This document shows positions 48,056-57,231 of a DNA stretch of 64,000 nucleotides, in pieces. Source of the stretch: Hygrophila difformis (lineage: Eukaryota; Streptophyta; Magnoliopsida; Lamiales; Acanthaceae); contig JAOANR010000003.1 of NCBI GenBank assembly GCA_030278955.1, positions 46,959,175 to 47,023,174 on the forward strand. Reading direction: 5' to 3'. The notes beneath the pieces were generated by a model. That model was not told the origin of the DNA. It saw nothing but the letters and a program-made list of their open reading frames with translations, and ran no database searches. Each line of letters starts with the position of its first letter. The first letter of the stretch is position 1. Position numbers and translations under genes: made by a program.

Positions 48056-48265
48056 AAATCCATCCCGATAAAGATGTCCTTGAATGTCACGGTCGGGTAG
48101 GTAAAATCTATTCTTGCATTTTTTACACGGACACCTTATCTCTTCTTTTGCATTCTCGTCAGTATCTGGCTTTTCATGAGAAGCCCGCATGAAGAATTCA
48201 ACACCTGCTTTAAATTCTGGTGCAATCAATGTACCGCTAGGCAGGTACATCCAGTTTCTATCCAT

Positions 48266-49003
48266 CTCTGCTAAATGTCACCTACAATTAGAGTTATTTA
48301 TTTATTATACTAATTTAAAAATTATATTTGGGTTTCAGAAGCCTTTACATTTCTATATTTGTAGGTGATTTTTAAATCAATATTATTAGTCACATATTAT
48401 TAAAAAGATCTCTGACAATTTTAAACAAATTATTTTTAGTGTTAACTTAGTAATGTTTGAATGTCACCATGTGTTGCACTTATTGGTTTTCTTTCCTGCC
48501 TGATTGTTGTATTTTTATTTTAGGCAATGGAGTTTTTTTACATTGTAGACAATTTCATTAACCTACTCACATTCTTCAACAATAACTAGATTATTCCCAC
48601 ATCAATTACACAAAATATGCATTAAATGAAACAAATATGCATTACATAAGTATTGCCAAACGGATTCATCAAACCATATAGTATAAATCACAAAATAACA
48701 TCCATATTGTTTTAGCCCATATTCATCAAACCAGTTATGGCCACTACTTAATAAATTTTTGAAATGAAAAAATAGTCAGTTTAAATCCCTAAAAATAAAT
48801 CACAAAATAACATGCATATTGATCATCAAACCATAACTACTCCCAATGCTTAATTCATCAGACCATTACTTTCAACATAACAAGAATTTCAATTGCACTC
48901 AATCAATCAAACAATTGTAGAATTGCAACACTACAAATTACCCAACTAACAATAACAATGTCATGTCATAAGGCATTCCTAATTTGAAAATTGCTAAAAC
49001 CAA
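48266..49003. other. AT-rich 5' region of the CACTA element
   Basis: Upstream of the transposase N-terminal exon. Contains two related stretches (CACAAAATAACATCCATATTG near 48691 and a similar one near 48791, each with CATCAAACCA) suggesting a short duplication. No gene. Confidence 0.5.
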
Positions 49004-49615
49004 CTAACGATAACGATACGAATTAGTAAAACTATAACAATTCCTAAGTTCAAAATTGCCAAACCATAAACCTGTAGAACCATTCCTAATTCGATAACAT
49101 TTCAATTGCACCAAATCAATCAAACAATTGCAAAATTGCAACCAACAATCGAAAAGAAAGAGATAGAATTCACAAACCTGTAAATCGAGGATGGCAGCGG
49201 CGGTGCGCCGGGCCGACGGCAGCGGCGGTCCGGCAGCAGGGCAGAGGTCCGACGGCAGGGCAGTGCTTTGAATGGAAGGGTCTCCTCCGCCGGCAGCGGC
49301 TCCTCCGACTGCAGGGGCTCCTCCGGGGACTCGAGGACAGCGGCGGAGGCAATTCCGGCACGGTGGTGGCTCGCAAACGGGGGCGGCAATTCCGTGGAAG
49401 CTGGAAGGTGGCTCGCTGGTGGGGGGTGGCTCGAAGAAGGCTTCCCCGTCGCGTGCCCAACTCGGTGTAGGGTGGCTCGTGTCGGGCGAGAGTCGTGGTG
49501 GGCAGGCTCGATGCGGGGAGGCTTGTGGTGGTCGGGAGTATAGGTGGTCGGAAGGTGGGGGTGAATCGGAGGTGGTGAAAATGGTGGGAGGTGGCGCTTG
49601 TAACTGAGTTACAGC
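49004..49615 (-). other. GC-rich, Pro-coding low-complexity block
   Basis: 49190-49600 is markedly GC-rich, open on several frames on both strands, and translates to Pro/Ala/Arg-rich sequence on the minus strand. No family is recognised. Its place at the 5' side of the CACTA transposase suggests promoter/5' leader or captured host sequence. Confidence 0.4.
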
Positions 49616-50339
49616 CCGTTGGGAGCTTGTAGATGTGATCAAGGTTGTACGTAGATATAACTATGGAAATAACATATATATATATATATTCTTTGCTTAT
49701 ATAATTGGTGATTATAATAAGACAACTTGAACAATTTTTTTTTTTATACTTATATACCCGTGATAATATTAAGTCAAAGCAATAACAAAAAATTAAAAAG
49801 AGTAAACAATAGGCTGGGTTGGAGGGAGTAGTATTTATATCAAGTCGGAGGTATATTGAAGGTGAGCAAAATTTTTAAAGAAAAGGTATCATTTTGAAGA
49901 TTCGTGGGGCGGGTGTTGGATTCTCATAAAGGGTTTCAGGCGTTTCATATTATACGCTGTTTCATTAGAATTCTATTCAAGATGGGCATTTTCACAAAAC
50001 CACATTAAACTGATTCTTGTTGCCGATCGGGCGATGATTATGAATATTGGTTCCAAAGTTGGTAAGTATATGCCAAGGTATAAAACAGAAACTTTATTAG
50101 GATTTAATAATTATCTTGGTAAACAATTAAGACGCACACTAGCTAGGTAAGGGCAAGGCCCTTTGTCTCATCAAACCACACATACAACTACAGAAACGGC
50201 CAAAACGATATAATGTTCTAATATAGTATACTAGTATATAAAAGAAGTACAAAAATCAATAACACATGGCCACAAAACCATAATTGTAAGTTGTATACTA
50301 TATACTAAATATAGAAATAATAAATAGGAGCAAATTGGA
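49616..50339. repeat. Spacer segment duplicated at 59017-59474 and 60826-61082
   Basis: From GTTGGGAGCTTGTAG onward it is nearly identical to 59017-59474, then (after the FAR1-MULE insertion) to 60826-61082, up to the 3' end of the next EF-hand gene. It is the 3' flank of EF-hand copy 2. Confidence 0.92.
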
Positions 50340-50780
50340 TCAAGCAGAAAGGATGTTCGATTTGGAAGCCTCGAGGTCGGCAGCCTTTTTGAGAAAATTG
50401 AAGTGGTCTCCATGTCCATGGTCTTCTAATGCCATCTGAATGGGACAGAATCCGAGCCCTTCTGCGATTCCCACCAGCATGTTCCTCATCTCTTCCCTGA
50501 ACTCTTTCTTGTCCACTGTCCCGTTGTTGTCGCAGTCGAATTTCTTGAATATCGAGTCGTGGAGCCTCGCCATCTCCTCCGCCGGGGTGGCCACGTCCAC
50601 GCCGAAGTGGGTCTCGATCAACCTCATGGATTCCGACGCACGGCGGAGCTCCGACCTCGAAAGAAGGCCGTCGTTGTTGAGGTCCAGCCAGGAGAAGGCG
50701 TCGTCCACGCTTTTCTGGAATTGGGAGTCGTCGTTGACGAAAGAGAGGATTGTAGACGCATCCATTACCACCACCGCCAT
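50340..50780 (-). CDS. EF-hand calcium-binding protein, tandem copy 2
   Basis: 146 residues, intronless, the full-length form of the family. EF loops DLNNDGLLSRSE (33-44) and DCDNNGTVDKKE (82-93) retain calcium ligands; the linker THFGVDVATPAEEMARLHDS and the C-terminal FLKKAADLEASKSNILSA are conserved in all copies. Differences from copy 1 are few and conservative (for example Ile/Val at 15, Ala/Ser at 30, Thr/Ser at 43, Val/Ile at 55). No signal peptide or membrane segment. Function beyond calcium sensing is not evident. 3' flank almost identical to that of copy 3, 5' flank closest to copy 1. Confidence 0.93.
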   Translation of the reverse strand: MAVVVMDASTILSFVNDDSQFQKSVDDAFSWLDLNNDGLLSRSELRRASESMRLIETHFGVDVATPAEEMARLHDSIFKKFDCDNNGTVDKKEFREEMRNMLVGIAEGLGFCPIQMALEDHGHGDHFNFLKKAADLEASKSNILSA

Positions 50781-51186
50781 GGATAAGTAGCACTAATTAA
50801 TAATGGGATATATATTGTAAGTTCTAACTTGTAAGTTGTGCTGATTGGTGTGTGATTGTCAAGTACTACTTGTACGTGTTTATGAAGAGAGCAGATAAAT
50901 GTGGGAAGAAGAATTTATAGTGCAAGGAATGTCACAAACGCGTCCTTGTCTGAACATGAAATTGGGAGGTAGTTTGTTAGTTTAAAGTTGATGGAAATGC
51001 CAATGAGGATTCTATTTGCTCCTGCAGTACTTGAATTCCTGGAGGCTCCTGGATCTTAAGTCCTTGACCCCATTGCCCACTGGGTAGACTTTGATCCCCG
51101 GACGTCATCAAGAATCATTGCAAAATATAAAATGTGAATTACAGCAACACTACTAAGCCCATTGATTGAGAATGAGACAACGGAAG
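50781..51186. other. 5' flank of EF-hand gene 2 / start of spacer B
   Basis: 50781-51178 matches 34924-35122 and 35870-36068 of spacer A, with the spacer A hAT-like MITE missing. Contains the promoter. No other gene. Confidence 0.85.
50912..50919 (-). promoter_or_regulatory. TATA box of EF-hand gene 2
   Basis: The minus strand reads TATAAATT about 135 bp before the ATG. Confidence 0.65.
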
Positions 51187-51469
51187 CAAGGTTGTTAAGA
51201 TCGGGATCCTATATGAGATCGTTTTTCTTTTTGCAAGATCGGGATCTGTTAACGGTGAAATTCGGAATAAAAGATTTCTCTTTTATTGAAGAACTTGGGG
51301 GAAGGATTACAAGAAAACTAGAAAAGCGAATACAGTAATTTAAAGAAAGCGGTAAAGGAATTTAAGAACAGAAAGCAGTAAAATGCAGGAAAGCAATAAA
51401 GAAAGTAAAAATAAAAGACGCTCTCTTGAGGAGTATTGGAGGTGTCCCTCGCGTATGATGCTGCTTATG

Positions 51470-51479
51470 CTTATATAGT
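51470..51479 (-). promoter_or_regulatory. TATA box, left LTR of gag-only element
   Basis: The minus strand reads ACTATATAAG; the equivalent promoter site in the right LTR is at 55487-55496. Confidence 0.65.
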
Positions 51480-51659
51480 GGAGATGTCTTCCTCAGATCT
51501 GGACGCTTCATGATTCATCTCTTGATCTGTTTCCTTGTTTCCTTGATAGTGTATCCGCTTAGGATCTGTTTCCATGATCCTGTCTGGATTTCTTTCCTTA
51601 TCAGTATCTTGCCTTGATGTGTTTCCTTGTATGAGGCCTCCAGTCAATGCGGCATTCTA

Positions 51660-51935
51660 GACGGCCTCCATCCTTCTAGACGGCCTCCATCTTCCGGATA
51701 TGGGCTTTACGGCCTCCATCCTTCTAGACGGCCTCCATCTGGGTCACTAGGCCTCCATCCTTCTAGACGGCCTCCATCCTTCTAGACGGCCTCCATCATT
51801 CCAGACGGCCTCCATCTGGGTCACTGGGCCTCCATCCTTCTAGACGGCCTCCATCCTTCCAGACGGCCTCCATCTGGGTCACTGGGCCTCCATCCTTCTA
51901 GACGGCCTCCATCATTCCAGACGGCCTCCATCTGG
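51660..51935. repeat. U3 minisatellite, GGCCTCCATC units
   Basis: About 14 units of GACGGCCTCCATCCTTCTA-type 19-mers mixed with GGCCTCCATCTGGGTCACTG units. The right LTR (55674-55974) has one more 19-bp unit, so the array changes length. Confidence 0.9.
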
Positions 51936-52223
51936 GTCACTGGGCCACTGCTTGATTGGGCCACTGGGATTCCTAATCTTGAGGGTATCTTGACGGAATG
52001 GGCTGTGTCTACGCGGCCTCCCTCTTCCGGATACATTTTACCCAACTCACGTGTCTTGACGGAATGGGCTGTGTCTACGCGGACTCTCTATTCCGGTCAC
52101 GTGTCTTGACGGAATGGGCTGTGTCTACGCGGCCTCCCTCTTCCGGATATATTTTACCCAATTGGGCTAATTTATTTGGACGAGCAACTCCATTGGGCTT
52201 AATATATTTTTGGTATGTTAACA

Positions 52224-52236
52224 GATGCCCCCCTCG
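52224..52236 (-). other. Polypurine tract of gag-only element
   Basis: The minus strand reads CGAGGGGGGCATC directly before the left LTR. Confidence 0.8.
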
Positions 52237-52319
52237 CGCATTTTGTCTGATTAGCATTTTAAGACAATTTTGCGCGCTTAAATTCGAGTTTGGAGGCCCA
52301 TCGAGGCCCATTATGCCTC

Positions 52320-53370
52320 ACTTTTCTTTGCCGGCCGCCACCGTCGAGATCGCAGCCGGGCGCCGCTGTTGCTGCAGACGCCGCCGTTGCCTCGGGAGCT
52401 GTTACTTGAAGGCCGCCATCTACCCGAGAGGAGGCCGCCATTGCTTGCTCAGAGGCCGCCACTCTTCCCTCGTGAGGCCGCCGCCTTGGCCGCCACTCCA
52501 TCGGCCGCCATCCCTTGGTGACCGCCGTCCTTGGAAGGCCTCCATCATCTCCGTGAGGCCGCCACCTTCATTTGAGACACGAGGCCGCCATCCTCATTCG
52601 GAGTACGAGGTCGCCACCCTCATCCGACCAAGGCCGCCATCTCGAGTGAAGGCCGCCACTTGGACGCCGAGGCCGCCACCTCCATGCTCGCCTAGGCCGC
52701 CATCATCTCGTCCTTTGGCCGCCGTCACTTCGGGTTGAACCATCGCCACCTTCTGCTTGGCCGCCATCCACTTGCCCGGAGGCCGCCGCCGCTGGTGCCA
52801 ACCGCCGCCATCGAAACTGACATCCGAAGCCGCTGCTTGTCCTGTGGCCGCCATCTTCGGGTGGCTTGAGAGCCGCCATTCTCGAACTTTTGGGAGGCCG
52901 CCATCTACGAGCTCGGGGATATCCTTGACCGACACCTTCACATCTTGGCTTGGCCGCCACCCCTCTTCATGGAGGATCAGGTAAGTTCCTCATGTTCCCG
53001 TGTCTTTATTTTGTTATGTACATTTGATAACATGAATTCCAGCTAGACCACTTATCTTCACTTTGTTTGTCATTGCCTATCATGACTTTGACATAGGAAG
53101 GATTCTAGCTAGACCACTTATCTCCACATTGCTTGTCATTGCATGACTTTGACATAGGAAGGATTCTAGCTAACCTAGTGTCGCTTCTTTAGTCATCCCA
53201 CGCTTTATTCATGACATAGGATCTAGTAGACGACGCCACTCTGGCCGCCACTCCCTTCTGCAAGAGGCCGCCACCGCCATCAACCTTGGACAGCCGCCAC
53301 CCTCATGCTCCGGATCTGTTCCAAGCCGCCAGCCTCATCCTTCAGTCTCCGGAGGCCGCCATTGAATGTT
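52320..53370. repeat. GGCCGCCAT-rich array in the region 3' of gag
   Basis: About 23 copies of GCCGCCA, mostly as GGCCGCCA[T/C], irregularly spaced 15-60 bp apart, in an otherwise ordinary-composition stretch. A gap (53000-53220) holds a ~65-bp duplication containing CTAGACCACTTATCT and GACTTTGACATAGGAAGGAT. The array lies after the gag stop on the minus strand. It leaves open frames on both strands (52075-52960), but they are low complexity with no family match. Confidence 0.85.
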
Positions 53371-53532
53371 GAATTAGAATTGAAAACACAGAACAAGTCA
53401 GAGGACGTTACTATTATTATTATTATTATTAATTAATTATTATTTTTATTTATTTATTTATTTATTTATTTATATTTTTTTGTTATTATTTATTATTATA
53501 ATTATCTCTGGTCGCCGTTAATCTGCCACCAA
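53371..53532. other. TTA/TTTA low-complexity stretch
   Basis: TTA repeats at 53410-53432 and TTTA repeats at 53446-53474, directly 3' of gag. Confidence 0.8.
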
Positions 53533-55158
53533 TTATCCGGCCTCCAAGACCGCCATTGATCGCGTTCGAGGGTTGCTTCCACCAAGAGTCACTACAGCAA
53601 TCCCCACCCTTGGTTGATCTTTCTCTACGCCGGGTTTCATTTTCTTGAAATAAGTCTCGTATGTAGGCCGACGCTTCTCATCGCGTTCCTCAAGGAATTT
53701 TTCCAAGCGGGCCGCTTTCTCGGCCAGCTGGGCAAGATCAGTGGAATCCTGCACAATTAAATATTCTTTTAGTCTTGGCAACATATTAGCCACTGCTATA
53801 TTGGCTATTTCCCTATCCGGGATTGCTATGGGGCATCGGCCTTTAAGCCGTTGTAATCTACTGATAAAAGTACTTGCCGCCTCATCGGCATATTGTTTGG
53901 CATTAGTGAGGTCTGCAAGGCTTATATGTGACAATGGAGTGTAGAATCTATCATGGAATGCCCGTTCGAGGTCGGCCCAATTTTGAATTGAGTTAGGCCG
54001 CAAAGAAGCAAACCATGCGAAGGCAGGTCCGGTGAGGGACGAACTAAACAACCTCAATTTGAGCCAGTCATTGGCCGCCGCTTCACCACATTGAGCAGTG
54101 AATTTGCCAATATGCTCCACAGTGGACTTGCCATCGTCCCCTGAGAAGGTGGTGAATTCGGGCATCTTGAAGCCCCTTGGATAGGGTTGCATGGTATCTA
54201 CCCAATCAGGGTAAGGTTTCATGTATGTAGGCCGCTCCATCGGCCTTAGTTGAATCCCAAAATGTTGTTGCATCACGTCTGCCAGCAACTCCGGTAAGAC
54301 CGTTGCTGTCTTTGCAGGAGGCATGGCGATTGTGGGAGGTGTGGCAGGTGTCGAAGCCACTTCATTTGGTTGTGGCGCCTGCCCCCCTTGCGTTGGCGGT
54401 ATCCAACTAGGCTTCAGTACGGGCGCCAGTACTGGTACGACGACTGCGGAAGATGTAGCCGGTGTCGAAGCCACTCCATATGATTTTGGTGCCACTTGCC
54501 CCCCTTGCGTTGGTGGCATCCAACTAGGGTTCGATAGTGTCGGTACTGGTGAGTAGTCAGCCACATAAGGTGTGGTGAGAACGTTCGGCACAAGGGGCGC
54601 CGCTTGACAAGGTAGCATGCCAGATCCACAAGAGGCCGTTGGACAGCCGGGTGAAACACTGGAGGCCATCAAATATCCTGGTGATGCATAGATCGACACT
54701 GGAGGTGCCGCATAACCAAAGTTCGGCATGCTAGGTGCCGCTGGAGTGAAGGAATAAGCCGTCTGACGTGAAAATGGAAAGAGGCTAGCCGAGCTGCTTC
54801 CGGACTCCGGGAGTGGCGACTGGCCATATGCGGCTCCCCAAACCCTCTGTTGGCCGTCTGCCGGCCTCGGGCATGGGAGACTGTGCGGCACATTCATGTC
54901 GTTTGCAGGAACAGTTCTATCTTGCTGAGTACGCAAGGAACTGCAAATTCTATCTGCTTGGTCGGCCATGGCAGACCGCAACACATCCGCTAAGTGCTTT
55001 GTGACTAAAGGCATGAACTCGGCCATCGATTCTGTCATTGATAGCCGCACTTGCTCGGACAGTGCGGGGGTTTGCATTATACCCTGTTGCGATTGAGAGG
55101 TGCTTTCTACCGCTTCATCGGTAGGCGCTCTAAGTGGCCTCTTTTCATGTAGAGACAT
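53533..55158 (-). CDS. Gag protein of the gag-only element
   Basis: Intact 541-codon frame starting MSLHEKRPLRAPTDE. The N-terminal half is Pro/Ser/Ala-rich with imperfect internal repeats (PSWMPPTQGGQVAPKSYGVA and PSWIPPTQGGQAPQPNEVAS, about residues 210-275). The C-terminal half is a Retrotrans_gag capsid domain (FKMPEFTTFSGDDGKSTVEH, AFAWFASLRPNSIQNWADLE, FHDRFYTPLSHISLADLTNA; about residues 335-490). No CCHC zinc knuckle is visible, so RNA binding would need another route. It forms the particle shell that packages the element RNA; pol functions must come from a partner element. No stop or frameshift, consistent with recent mobility. Confidence 0.92.
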   Translation of the reverse strand: MSLHEKRPLRAPTDEAVESTSQSQQGIMQTPALSEQVRLSMTESMAEFMPLVTKHLADVLRSAMADQADRICSSLRTQQDRTVPANDMNVPHSLPCPRPADGQQRVWGAAYGQSPLPESGSSSASLFPFSRQTAYSFTPAAPSMPNFGYAAPPVSIYASPGYLMASSVSPGCPTASCGSGMLPCQAAPLVPNVLTTPYVADYSPVPTLSNPSWMPPTQGGQVAPKSYGVASTPATSSAVVVPVLAPVLKPSWIPPTQGGQAPQPNEVASTPATPPTIAMPPAKTATVLPELLADVMQQHFGIQLRPMERPTYMKPYPDWVDTMQPYPRGFKMPEFTTFSGDDGKSTVEHIGKFTAQCGEAAANDWLKLRLFSSSLTGPAFAWFASLRPNSIQNWADLERAFHDRFYTPLSHISLADLTNAKQYADEAASTFISRLQRLKGRCPIAIPDREIANIAVANMLPRLKEYLIVQDSTDLAQLAEKAARLEKFLEERDEKRRPTYETYFKKMKPGVEKDQPRVGIAVVTLGGSNPRTRSMAVLEAG

Positions 55159-55244
55159 TTCTTCAAATTCTTGATTAAAATTACTTGCTAACCTTTGAGA
55201 TTTGGGACGTATAACCCTAAGCGGATATGGCTTTCCACTCGTGT

Positions 55245-55263
55245 CCCACTGGGTGTGCCAATT
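55245..55263 (-). other. Primer-binding site region of gag-only element
   Basis: The minus strand reads AATTGGCACACCCAGTGGG next to the right LTR. The tRNA could not be named with certainty from memory. Confidence 0.65.
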
Positions 55264-56258
55264 TGTTAACGGTGAAATTCGGAATAAAAGATTTCTCTTT
55301 TATTGAAGAACTTGGGGGAAGGATTACAAGAAAACTAGAAAAGCGAATACAGTAATTTAAAGAAAGCGGTAAAGGAATTTAAGAACAGAAAGCAGTAAAA
55401 TGCAGGAAAGCAATAAAGAAAGTAAAAATAAAAGACGCTCTCTTGAGGAGTATTGGAGGTGTCCCTCGCGTATGATGCTGCTTATGCTTATATAGTGGAG
55501 ATGTCTTCCTCAGATCTGGACGCTTCATGATTCATCTCTTGATCTGTTTCCTTGTTTCCTTGATAGTGTATCCGCTTAGGATCTGTTTCCATGATCCTGT
55601 CTGGATTTCTTTCCTTATCAGTATCTTGCCTTGATGTGTTTCCTTGTATGAGGCCTCCAGTCAATGCGGCATTCTAGACGGCCTCCATCCTTCTAGACGG
55701 CCTCCATCTTCCGGTATGGGCTTTACGGCCTCCATCCTTCTAGACGGCCTCCATCTGGGTCACTGGGCCTCCATCCTTCTAGACGGCCTCCATCCTTCTA
55801 GACGGCCTCCATCATTCCAGACGGCCTCCATCTGGGTCACTGGGCCTCCATCCTTCTAGACGGCCTCCATCCTTCCAGACGGCCTCCATCCTTCCAGACG
55901 GCCTCCATCTGGGTCACTGGGCCTCCATCCTTCTAGACGGCCTCCATCATTCCAGACGGCCTCCATCTGGGTCACTGGGCCACTGCTTGATTGGGCCACT
56001 GGGATTCCTAATCTTGAGGGTATCTTGACGGAATGGGCTGTGTCTACGCGGCCTCCCTCTTCCGGATACATTTTACCCAACTCACGTGTCTTGACGGAAT
56101 GGGCTGTGTCTACGCGGACTCTCTATTCCGGTCACGTGTCTTGACGGAATGGGCTGTGTCTACGCGGCCTCCCTCTTCCGGATATATTTTACCCAATTGG
56201 GCTAATTTATTTGGACGAGCAACTCCATTGGGCTTAATATATTTTTGCTATGTTAACA
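55264..56258 (-). repeat. Gag-only element 5' LTR (right)
   Basis: Promoter LTR. TATA (ACTATATAAG) at 55487-55496, G-boxes at 56083-56088 and 56133-56138, 15 GGCCTCCATC units. Confidence 0.93.
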
Positions 56259-56738
56259 GGATCGTAGGATCGAATCGGGATCCTAAGATCTTATGAAATT
56301 GTAATAATAGATAAACTCAATTATGCATACTAGCATGTAAAAGCATTATTTCCTGTGTTTATGAATCTTGCAAGTTAATTAATACAGACAGTACAAAAAC
56401 ATCATAATTAAACATAAAATATTTTCACATACATACATATTATATTTTTTTACACATCATACATAAGGAATACAAGCTCTTAAGTTTGAAATTATAGGAA
56501 AAAATGTTACTTTGATCCCAAATCATAAAATACTACAAAAATTTTATGCGTTTAAGAGGGTATGATCGTAAGATCGTTGAAGCGTTTGAGGGAGTATGAC
56601 CATAAGATCGTAACATTCTACTATCAGGATCGGGATCTTACTAATTTTAAGATCCTACAAGGATCGGAATCGTTTTAGAGATTTGTGATCGTAAAATCGT
56701 AAGATCCTAAGATCAGGATCGGGATCTTAACAACTATG

Positions 56739-57231
56739 AACGGAAGCATTTGTCGTTTAACTACATTCATACTTTGGTCAAACTCTATTTTCAAGTTATT
56801 TTAATAATTCCTTTTCACCGACAAGTATTATTATATATACTAATATAATAAATATAAATATAATAAATTAAACATATATTGGATTCGAGTTTAATTTGGT
56901 CAGATTCATCAGGCTACATAATGGTGAATACATGGTGCAATTTACTATAGCTTAATTATTTGCAATAAGGAAAACGCTCACTCACTTTTAAAGAAAGAAT
57001 ATTCCTTCGACAGATGAAAGAAAGATGCATGAGAAACAAACGAGGAAGATTCCATCAAAACAGAATTGAAGCTTTCATTCGGCGGCTTTCGCATCCCCGT
57101 GGGCAGTGCATTTCTAATTGACTGAGAAAACAAGACGCTTACTTGCTCACCCTCTGTTTCTACACGGAGACTTTTTTTTTCTAGAGATTTTAGCTTTTAC
57201 TTAAAAAAAAAAAAAAGGCACAGAGTGTATG
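56739..57231. other. Spacer B, part shared with spacer A
   Basis: Matches 36069-36560. No gene. Confidence 0.8.

Larger units (their letters stand above)
42073..48265 (-). pseudogene. CACTA TNP2 transposase, split by a solo LTR
   Basis: The N-terminal exon 48265-48061 is a Transposase-associated domain (MDRNWMYLPSGTLIAPEFKA, CPCKKCKNRF). The coding sequence resumes at 45458 on the far side of the solo LTR in a compatible frame. The TNP2 core follows (EKLFYRML, CTDGFQPFGQSG, ALMWTIGDFPAYAMMSGWST, NLDVMHIEKNVFENL), then DUF4218 (EHLLVHLSREASVAGPVQFR; 43480-42969) and DUF4216 (FFKCKWFDPREG; 42945-42073) ending in an acidic tail. Besides the LTR there is a frameshift near 45110, in-frame stops at about 44788 and 44596, and further frame changes near 44040 and 43900. 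It would have cut and pasted the element; now inactive. Confidence 0.92.
39384..49615 (-). mobile_element. Autonomous-type CACTA (En/Spm) element, decayed, right end missing
   Basis: Spacer A departs from spacer B at about 39384 and rejoins it at 49616. Inside are a TNP2-type transposase gene (42073-48265) and a Transposase_24 gene (40022-42000), both on the minus strand. The left end (39390-39655) has dense subterminal CGACCGCAAA / GCGGTCGGCAA repeats. The candidate terminus CACCATGATACGGGTCGG at 39384 is not the standard CACTA sequence, and no inverted partner occurs near 49615. A deletion apparently removed the right terminus together with about 900 bp of spacer (the equivalent of 58112-59016). 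Confidence 0.8.
51247..52223 (-). repeat. Gag-only element 3' LTR (left)
   Basis: In minus-strand sense U3 is 52223-51480 and R-U5 51470-51247. U3 holds three copies of a TGACGGAATGGGCTGTGTCT unit (about 51991, 52056, 52106), G-boxes CACGTG at 52048-52053 and 52098-52103, and 14 copies of GGCCTCCATC (51660-51935). Confidence 0.93.
51247..56258 (-). mobile_element. Gag-only LTR retrotransposon (TR-GAG type), very young
   Basis: LTRs 51247-52223 (977 bp) and 55264-56258 (995 bp), TGTTAACGG...TATGTTAACA, flanked by the 5-bp duplication GGATC (51242-51246, 56259-56263). A primer-binding site beside the right LTR and a polypurine tract beside the left LTR give minus-strand polarity. The only protein is a 541-residue Gag; there is no protease, RT, RNase H or integrase. 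By eye the LTRs differ by about two substitutions, one single-base indel and one 19-bp repeat unit, so insertion is very recent. It must depend on enzymes from another element. Confidence 0.93.
51187..56738. mobile_element. hAT-like MITE, GATC-rich (spacer B copy), split by an LTR element
   Basis: Left terminus CAAGGTTGTTAAGATCGGGA and right terminus ending GATCTTAACAACTATG are inverted. The 8-bp duplication AACGGAAG flanks them (51179-51186, 56739-56746); spacer A near 36069 shows the empty site. Without the nested LTR element it is about 535 bp. Same family as 35131-35869 but inserted at a different site, so both moved after the tandem duplication. Confidence 0.88.

Noticed and set aside
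50305..50793. 162-codon frame overlapping EF-hand copy 2
   Set aside because: Shadow frame of the GC-rich coding sequence; the EF-hand frame has conserved motifs in all three copies.
52075..52960. Several 78-246-codon frames in both strands
   Set aside because: Created by the GGCCGCCAT/GGCCTCCAT arrays, which lack stops in several frames; no protein family.
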